Assembly (NCBI GenBank): GCA_020720905.1
Contig: DYNT01000073.1
Location: 1-6,682 of the forward strand
DNA length: 6,682 nucleotides
Reading direction: 5' to 3'
From: Micavibrio aeruginosavorus
Lineage (GTDB): Bacteria; Pseudomonadota; Alphaproteobacteria; UBA9219
The stretch's first letter is position 1, and every line of letters begins with the position of its first letter. Of the stretch, positions 1 to 4,396 are shown piece by piece. The position numbers were made by a program, and so were the translations under genes. The notes under the pieces are model-generated. The model was not told where the DNA came from. It saw only the letters and a program-made list of their open reading frames with translations, and did no database searches.

Positions 1-57
1 CTCAAACAGACTCGAAAAGCGTCTCCTAGTAGCCATGAATCGCACCACAGAGGCCAT
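1..57 (-). other. Flank downstream of recF with a short open frame running off the window
   Basis: Read on the minus strand, an ATG at 57 and a second in-frame ATG at 36 open a frame that reaches the window edge without a stop (MASVVRFMATRRRFSSLFE). In many genomes a gene such as gyrB follows recF, but this short peptide does not resemble the GyrB N-terminus and no Shine-Dalgarno sequence precedes either ATG. The plus strand also has an open frame here, ending at a TGA at 61-63. Either could be chance, so this is only a marker that a partial gene may begin here. Confidence 0.12.
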
Positions 58-101
58 TTTTGACAAGATTCGTTGATTCTATTGGGTTTTTTCTTAGCGT
101 T

Positions 102-1226
102 TTAGGCCTGCCTAATCCGGCCATGATCGACGAGAAAATGCTGCGCATGATTCAAAAATGTTTCAAAGAAAGCCGTGTCTGTTCCCGTCAGCCACGCCTG
201 AACGCGCAGGGCAAGAATCTCATCAAACAGCGTGGTGCGGCGCATGGCATCCAGATGCGCGGTAATGTCGTCAAGCAAGAACAGCGGCGGATGCCCTGCC
301 CGCGCCACAGTCAGCGTGCGAACAAACGCCAGCATGATGGCGACCAGCAAAGCCTTTTGCTCTCCGGTCGAGCATAGCTCGGCAGGACAGTTGTGGGCGC
401 GATGGATCACCAAAAGATCGCTGCGATGAACGCCGATAGCGCAGGTTCCGCTTTGCGCATCACCCTGCCGCGAGCGTGCCAGCGCGGCGCGAAGCTTATC
501 CTCCACCAGCAAAGCGGGCTGATCGGCCAAGGATTCTTCGGCCAGCCCCACCAACGTCATGGCCGCTTGCGGAAAGACGCTTTGCGCCAGCGTCATCGCG
601 CTTTGCAGTTGGCGCAGCAGATGCAGCCGCGCCGCCGCAATCGAAACGCCCGTTTGCGCCATCGTGTCCTCAAGCGCGGCCAGCCACGTTGCATCCGCCA
701 CGCCATCGCGCAGCAGGCGCAAGCGCTCACGCATCGCTTTTTCATACCGGTGAACGCGCCCCGCATGTGCGGGGTCAAAGTTGAACACCATACGATCCAA
801 CAATTTGCGCCGCGCCGCAGAGCCATCGGCCAGCACGCGATCAAGATCAGGCGTTACCCATGCCATCGCGACGTGATCGGATAAAACTTGTTGCCCCTTC
901 ACGGCGCGACCATCAACATGCACAACGCGCCGCCCATTGTCGGGCGCGGCAGGATCGCGCCCTGTGCCAATCCTCACCTCGCCATCAGACGTCATCACCT
1001 GCGCCGCCACAGCCCATGGCGCAGCCTCATCATGATTTTGCCATTCGGAAGGCGTAGCGCGGCACAAGCCGCGTCCGGGAACGAGCAGACTAATCGCCTC
1101 CAAGATATTCGTCTTGCCGCTGCCGTTCATGCCCGTCAGCACGACCGGCGCAGGCGCAAGCTCTAACCTCATCTCGCCGTAATTGCGAAAGTTGGTTAGG
1201 GAAAGGGAGGAAAGGGAAAGGGACAT
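102..1226 (-). CDS. recF: DNA replication and repair protein RecF
   Basis: RecF is a cytoplasmic SMC/ABC-type ATPase that works with RecO and RecR to load RecA onto gapped single-stranded DNA at stalled or damaged forks. The 374-aa product has the family's usual length and order. An N-terminal strand with LTNFRNY is followed by a Walker A motif, GMNGSGKT, at residues 32-39. The ABC signature (STGEQKALL) starts near residue 286, and the Walker B/D-loop LLDDITAHLD lies near 317-326. ATG 1226 is the chosen start because an in-frame TGA lies only six codons upstream (1242-1244) and no other ATG/GTG/TTG intervenes. No clear Shine-Dalgarno precedes it, which suggests weak or leaderless-type initiation or dependence on upstream translation. 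It lies downstream of dnaN in the same direction, as in many bacteria, but 283 nt of palindromic repeat separates the two. Codons 2-10 form an unusual Ser/Leu run (SLSLSSLSL) encoded by a pyrimidine-only tract. Confidence 0.96.
   Translation of the reverse strand: MSLSLSSLSLTNFRNYGEMRLELAPAPVVLTGMNGSGKTNILEAISLLVPGRGLCRATPSEWQNHDEAAPWAVAAQVMTSDGEVRIGTGRDPAAPDNGRRVVHVDGRAVKGQQVLSDHVAMAWVTPDLDRVLADGSAARRKLLDRMVFNFDPAHAGRVHRYEKAMRERLRLLRDGVADATWLAALEDTMAQTGVSIAAARLHLLRQLQSAMTLAQSVFPQAAMTLVGLAEESLADQPALLVEDKLRAALARSRQGDAQSGTCAIGVHRSDLLVIHRAHNCPAELCSTGEQKALLVAIMLAFVRTLTVARAGHPPLFLLDDITAHLDAMRRTTLFDEILALRVQAWLTGTDTAFFETFLNHAQHFLVDHGRIRQA
1198..1223 (+). repeat. Purine-only mirror repeat with a G-quadruplex pattern at the recF start
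   Basis: The 11-nt unit AGGGAAAGGGA occurs twice (1198-1208 and 1213-1223), separated by GGAA. Each unit is itself mirror-symmetric, and all 26 nt are purines. The four GGG runs have loops of 3, 6 and 3 nt (1199-1222), which fits the standard G3 quadruplex pattern. The G-rich strand is the recF template strand, and the tract begins immediately after the start codon. The pattern is read directly; whether it folds is inference. Confidence 0.6.
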
Positions 1227-1233
1227 AAGAGGG

Positions 1234-1258
1234 TTCAGGGGTCAGGATTCAGGGGTCA
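1234..1258. repeat. Short tandem direct repeat upstream of recF
   Basis: The 11-mer TTCAGGGGTCA occurs at 1234-1244 and again, identically, at 1248-1258, separated by GGA. Read on the minus strand it gives CTGAA/CTGAC-type units resembling the tandem CTGAATGCTGAATC repeat at 1479-1506, so similar short units border both sides of the palindromic element in this gap. Function is unknown. Confidence 0.6.
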
Positions 1259-1280
1259 TGGAAAAATTGAGCCACCACAT

Positions 1281-1456
1281 CTCCTTTTATCGTCATCCCG
1301 CGCAGTGCATGGCGCGATAGCGCCAGACGCGTGATGCGGGATCCAGGGGACTGGGGACAATGCTACGGTTTTGTAAAAAAGGGAAAAGCTTTCAACTAGG
1401 TCCTGCATCTTCGCGATGCTAACGCATCGCTGCGTGCGGGATGACGATAAGAGGAG
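1281..1456. repeat. 176-nt palindromic interspersed element between dnaN and recF
   Basis: The ends, 1281-1301 and 1436-1456, are inverted repeats matching at 20 of 21 positions. Their core is GTCATCCCGC / GCGGGATGAC, a terminus common in intergenic repeats of many proteobacteria. Two smaller hairpins sit inside: GGCGC-GATA-GCGCC at 1311-1324 and GCGATGC-TAAC-GCATCGC at 1413-1430. It contains no credible ORF and fills most of the 283-nt gap between dnaN and recF. In a dnaN-recF transcript it would fold into a long stem, which could stabilise the upstream message or reduce readthrough into recF. No U-tract follows the stem, so it is not a classical terminator. It is best called a MITE- or REP-like element, with mobility unproven. 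Confidence 0.75.
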
Positions 1457-1478
1457 GAAGCCACACCATCATCCTTCC

Positions 1479-1506
1479 CTGAATGCTGAATCCTGAATGC
1501 TAAATC
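1479..1506. repeat. Two tandem 14-nt units just downstream of dnaN
   Basis: CTGAATGCTGAATC at 1479-1492 is followed directly by CTGAATGCTAAATC at 1493-1506, differing at one base. It lies between the dnaN stop codon and the 176-nt palindrome. Related units in the opposite orientation occur at 1234-1258. No function can be assigned. Confidence 0.55.
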
Positions 1507-1509
1507 CTC

Positions 1510-2625
1510 CTAAACTCTCATTGGCATCAAAACATACAAAGCGCTGGCATCAGCCACGTCCTGCACAATGGCAGGGGCTGCCGAGTCCGCCAGATGGAAT
1601 CGCACACCTTCGCCTTCAATCTGCATCAGAATATCCAGCAAGTAACGCGCATTAAAACCAATCTCCATCGACGCGCCGTCATAGCTAACTTCCAGCTCTT
1701 CACTGGCGCTGCCCGCTTCTGGCGCACTGGCCGAGACCATCAACAACCCTTCGGATAACGCCAGCTTCACGCCACGCGATTTTTCAGACGAGATGGTCGC
1801 CACGCGATCCACCGCCGCCGCGAACAAACGCGCATTGGCATCCAACAGCCTATCGTTGCCCTGCGGAATAACACGCTCATAATCGGGAAACGTGCCATCA
1901 ATGAGCTTCGAGGTAATCACGATGTTATCAAACGAGAAACGCACCTTGGATTCCGATAAGGCAATCTCAATCAGGCCTGTCGCCTCGTCCAGCATCTTGC
2001 GCACCTCCCCCACCGTTTTGCGGGGAATGATAATACCAGCAAGGCCTTTGGCCCCTTGCGGCGCGGGCATCTCTACCCGCGCAAGGCGATGGCCATCAGT
2101 CGCCACGGCGCGTAGCACGTCAACCTTGTCGGCCTTGGTCGCATGCAGATAAATACCGTTCAGGTAATAGCGCGTTTCCTCAGCCGAAATGGCAAAGCGC
2201 GTGCGATCAATCAGGCCGCGCAAATCCTCGGACGAAAGCGTAAACTTGTGCTTGTGATCGCCGTCGGGCATCTTGGGGAAATCCTCAACCGGCAGACAGC
2301 CCAGCTTGAATTGCGAGCGGCCAGAGGACAACACAATCTGCCCCGCGCTGACGGCGCTCATCTCAACTTGAGCGCCTTCTGGCAGTTTACGCACAATCTC
2401 ATACAGCGTGTGCGCAGGCGCAGTGATCGCGCCAGACTTGGCCACAACAGCCGCCGCCGTCTCGTTGACCTCAATCTCCATATCCGTGGCGACAAAAGAA
2501 ACCTCATCGCCATTGGCGCGGATCATAACATTGGCCAGAATAGGAATTGTGTTTTTCCGCTCCACGACGCTTTGGACGTGGCTAAGGCTTTTAAGCAAGG
2601 CAGCGCGTTCAAGGGTAATCTTCAT
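1510..2625 (-). CDS. dnaN: DNA polymerase III beta subunit (sliding clamp)
   Basis: DnaN forms the ring-shaped dimer that encircles DNA and tethers polymerase III, and it also recruits repair and replication-initiation factors through its hydrophobic cleft. The product is about 371 aa, normal for the family, and spans the three repeated clamp domains. Recognisable segments are the N-terminal MKITLERAALLKSLSHVQSV, the region NTIPILANVMIRA, the central IIIPRKTVGEVRKML, and the C-terminal YVLMPMRV, which forms part of the partner-binding cleft. I place the start at ATG 2625 (MKIT...) because it matches the usual family N-terminus and has a purine-rich AAAGAG nine nt upstream. An in-frame ATG at 2634 (adding MTP) abuts that sequence with no spacer and is less likely. 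No dnaA is visible upstream; the divergent neighbour is murL. recF follows after a repeat-filled gap, so the pair may be cotranscribed. Confidence 0.97.
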   Translation of the reverse strand: MKITLERAALLKSLSHVQSVVERKNTIPILANVMIRANGDEVSFVATDMEIEVNETAAAVVAKSGAITAPAHTLYEIVRKLPEGAQVEMSAVSAGQIVLSSGRSQFKLGCLPVEDFPKMPDGDHKHKFTLSSEDLRGLIDRTRFAISAEETRYYLNGIYLHATKADKVDVLRAVATDGHRLARVEMPAPQGAKGLAGIIIPRKTVGEVRKMLDEATGLIEIALSESKVRFSFDNIVITSKLIDGTFPDYERVIPQGNDRLLDANARLFAAAVDRVATISSEKSRGVKLALSEGLLMVSASAPEAGSASEELEVSYDGASMEIGFNARYLLDILMQIEGEGVRFHLADSAAPAIVQDVADASALYVLMPMRV

Positions 2626-2634
2626 GGGTGTCAT

Positions 2635-2640
2635 CTCTTT
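2635..2640 (-). promoter_or_regulatory. Shine-Dalgarno-like site that favours the shorter dnaN start
   Basis: On the minus strand AAAGAG lies directly against ATG 2634 but nine nt upstream of ATG 2625. The spacing supports initiation at 2625. The match to the anti-Shine-Dalgarno sequence is modest. Confidence 0.4.
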
Positions 2641-2835
2641 GTTAGCTCTTTGACTTCAGCCTTAAAGGGATAACAGAGAATCGGCAAGATGGCTAGAGAG
2701 GCGTTTGTGCAGGCCAAAATCCGTTAACCACTACGCCAAAACAAGCTTTTTCTTTAATTTTCGTTGAGGATTCCCGCAAATGGATTCCCCCCTTCCCTCA
2801 TCTTGCCAGCCTTGCGCCTATGGCAAAAAAAGCCC

Positions 2836-2849
2836 CGTCATCCCGCGCA
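2836..2849. repeat. 14-nt fragment matching the end of the dnaN-recF palindrome
   Basis: CGTCATCCCGCGCA at 2836-2849 is identical to 1291-1304 in the left arm of the 176-nt element. No matching inverted partner follows nearby, so this looks like a truncated copy of the same family. It lies 9 nt before a complete copy of a different palindromic family. Confidence 0.45.
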
Positions 2850-2858
2850 TATAATTCA

Positions 2859-2981
2859 CGTCATCGCGAGGAGCCTTGAAAAGGCGACGTGGCGATCCAT
2901 CTCCTGAAAGGACAAACAGGGTCAATGGTGGAGAATGCAAGTGATGGATTGCCACGCTCCCGTTGGTCGCTCGCAATGACG
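2859..2981. repeat. Palindromic interspersed element in the dnaN/murL divergent region
   Basis: The outer arms CGTCATCGCGAG (2859-2870) and CTCGCAATGACG (2970-2981) pair at 11 of 12 positions. The inner arms CGTGGCGATCCAT (2888-2900) and ATGGATTGCCACG (2944-2956) pair at 12 of 13. This arrangement, CGTCATTGCGAG ... GTGGCAATCCA and its inverse, is a familiar intergenic repeat type in alphaproteobacteria. No protein is encoded in it. It lies between two divergent genes, so it could affect dnaN and murL promoter spacing. Its right arm overlaps a possible murL -35 element. Confidence 0.75.
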
Positions 2982-2992
2982 CACAATATAAA
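2963..2992 (+). promoter_or_regulatory. Candidate sigma-70 type promoter for murL-murD2
   Basis: TTGGTC at 2963-2968 and TATAAA at 2987-2992 are separated by 18 nt and resemble -35 and -10 boxes, the -10 matching 5 of 6. Transcription would begin near 3000, giving a leader of about 55 nt before murL. The -35 box lies in the right arm of the palindromic element, so the promoter would be partly built from the repeat. This is weak evidence from motif matching alone. Confidence 0.3.
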
Positions 2993-3007
2993 CCCCCACC
3001 TTGCCAG

Positions 3008-3035
3008 CCCTGCGCCGATGGCTTACGGTGCGGGG
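3008..3035 (+). other. Possible RNA hairpin in the murL leader
   Basis: CCCTGCGCC (3008-3016) can pair with GGTGCGGGG (3027-3035) as a 9-bp RNA stem with two G-U pairs and a 10-nt loop. It ends 20 nt before the murL ATG, just upstream of a weak GGGA (3046-3049) Shine-Dalgarno candidate. It overlaps the second copy of the 26-nt direct repeat, so it may only reflect repeat sequence. Confidence 0.3.
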
Positions 3036-3055
3036 ACACAGGGACGGGATAATCC

Positions 3056-4396
3056 ATGGAAGCAGGCGCGTTTATTTTTGATCACTATGCGTATGACCGC
3101 GAGCGCGGCGTGCTGACTCTTTCCTACGCCTTTGAAAACGGCTTGGCGTTTCAGGAAACCATCGCCTTTCCTGCCCCCCCCTCCACCGCGCCATTGGACG
3201 AAGCAACAAACGCTGCGCTGGATTCCTGTTTTCGCCTTCTCTTCCTTTTGGCGGGGGTGAGCTATTACAAAGCCTTTGTACCCGAAAGTTTAATCTGCCG
3301 CGCCTTTGCCCTTGACCCCGTTACGGCTGGTTTTGTCGAAAAGGTTTACCGGCATGGCCTTGGCGAGTTTGCCTATCGCAATGGGCTAAACCTTAAGGAC
3401 AAGATTAAAATAACCAACGAAGTCGTTGATCCGACTATTGCTCGTCCCGTTGCCTTGAATGCTCGCCCGTTAGTTCCCGTTGGCGGCGGCAAGGATTCCA
3501 TCGTAACGATTGAGGCTCTAAAAACCAAAGGCTTCGCGCCCGTTCTGTTCGCACTGGGCCCCGATGCGCCTCTGCCCGCCCCCATCCGCGACACGATAGC
3601 GGCATCGGGTTTGCCCACCATCAAGGTCACGCGCACGATCTCGCCCGCGCTGATCGAAGCCAATAAAAACGGGGCGCTGAACGGCCATGTGCCGATCACC
3701 GCGATCCTGTCCGTTATCACGATGGCGACGGCGCTTTTGCATGGGCTGGATGCGGTTGTGATGTCAAACGAGCATTCCGCCGATGCGCCGAATTTGGTTG
3801 TGGACGGACAGGAAATCAATCACCAGTACAGCAAATCCTTCGCGTTTGAAAAAGACCTTGCCGCCTATACCCGCGCCCACATCACGCCAAGCTTGCGCTA
3901 TTTTTCTCTGCTGCGCCCCATGACCGAAGCCGCGATTGCAAGGCGCTTTGCGCAAAGCGCCGCCTATGACCACGTTTTCAGAAGCTGCAACGCGTCCTTC
4001 CGCCAAGACGCGGCCACCCGCGCCTCGCACTGGTGCTGCGCCTGCCCCAAATGCCGCTTTGTTTTTCTGGCGCTCGCCAACTTTATGGACAAAGAAAGAC
4101 TGTTGGGAATCTTTGGCGCGAACATGCTGGATGATGAGACACAGACGGAGGGCTTCGCCGCGCTGTGCGGCCATGGCACGCACAAACCGTTTGAGTGCGT
4201 GGGAACGGTGCAAGAAAGCGCGCTGCTGATGGCCTTTTTAGCGCAGCAGGAAACTTGGAAGAATGAGCGCGTTGTACGAACGCTTGCGCCGCGCCTTCCG
4301 CCGTTGAATAAGACCGCCTATCAAGCCCTCTTTGCGCCGCAAGTCGCGGGCAAACTGCCCCCACCGTATGACGAGGTTCTCGATGCGGGCGCGTGA
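3056..4396 (+). CDS. murL: UDP-N-acetyl-alpha-D-muramoyl-L-alanyl-L-glutamate epimerase
   Basis: MurL converts the terminal L-Glu of UDP-MurNAc-L-Ala-L-Glu to D-Glu in an ATP-dependent reaction. It is the second step of an alternative peptidoglycan route described in Xanthomonas oryzae, acting in the cytoplasm. The 446-aa product shows a characteristic N-terminal segment with LLFLLAGVSYYKAFVP (61-76), then a PP-loop-like nucleotide motif, PVGGGKDS, at 141-148. Next come SNEHSA (237-242) and a cysteine cluster, WCCACPKC (326-333), followed by Cys/His residues at C371, H373, H376 and C381. The combination of GGGKDS, the cysteine cluster and the downstream murD2-type gene is the main basis for the call. 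No signal peptide or membrane span is evident. ATG 3056 is chosen because it gives the family-like N-terminus; its Shine-Dalgarno (GGGA, 3046-3049) is weak. The 3' end overlaps murD2 by 14 nt, indicating an operon. A generic PP-loop protein is the alternative call, but unlikely given the neighbour. Confidence 0.88.
   Translation: MEAGAFIFDHYAYDRERGVLTLSYAFENGLAFQETIAFPAPPSTAPLDEATNAALDSCFRLLFLLAGVSYYKAFVPESLICRAFALDPVTAGFVEKVYRHGLGEFAYRNGLNLKDKIKITNEVVDPTIARPVALNARPLVPVGGGKDSIVTIEALKTKGFAPVLFALGPDAPLPAPIRDTIAASGLPTIKVTRTISPALIEANKNGALNGHVPITAILSVITMATALLHGLDAVVMSNEHSADAPNLVVDGQEINHQYSKSFAFEKDLAAYTRAHITPSLRYFSLLRPMTEAAIARRFAQSAAYDHVFRSCNASFRQDAATRASHWCCACPKCRFVFLALANFMDKERLLGIFGANMLDDETQTEGFAALCGHGTHKPFECVGTVQESALLMAFLAQQETWKNERVVRTLAPRLPPLNKTAYQALFAPQVAGKLPPPYDEVLDAGA
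4373..4376 (+). promoter_or_regulatory. Ribosome binding site of murD2, inside murL
   Basis: GAGG lies six nt before ATG 4383, within the last codons of murL. This spacing selects ATG 4383 over the in-frame ATG 4368 and TTG 4332 upstream, neither of which has a comparable site. Its place inside murL suggests translational coupling. Confidence 0.55.

Larger units (their letters stand above)
2799..3022. repeat. 26-nt imperfect direct repeat bracketing the repeat cluster upstream of murL
   Basis: Positions 2799-2824 and 2997-3022 match at 23 of 26 bases (core TTGCCAGCC[C/T]TGCGCC). They bracket about 170 bp holding the CGTCATCCCGCG fragment and the 2859-2981 palindrome. The copies could be a duplication associated with insertion, or two copies of another dispersed repeat. 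The spacing and identity are read directly; the mechanism is inference. Confidence 0.5.

Noticed and set aside
393..884. Plus-strand open frame opposite recF, 163 codons
   Set aside because: It lies wholly antisense to a clear recF, is rich in Arg/Gln/His typical of a GC-rich shadow frame, and has no recognisable motif.
1281..1456. CRISPR array
   Set aside because: The repeats are a single inverted pair with internal hairpins, not regularly spaced direct repeats with unique spacers.
2143..2673. Plus-strand open frame opposite dnaN, 176 codons
   Set aside because: It is antisense to an unmistakable dnaN, shows no domain and has shadow-like composition.
2641..2790. DnaA boxes or a replication origin upstream of dnaN
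   Set aside because: The closest match on the minus strand, TTATCCCTT near 2668, departs from TTATCCACA at the last three bases, and no cluster of boxes is present.
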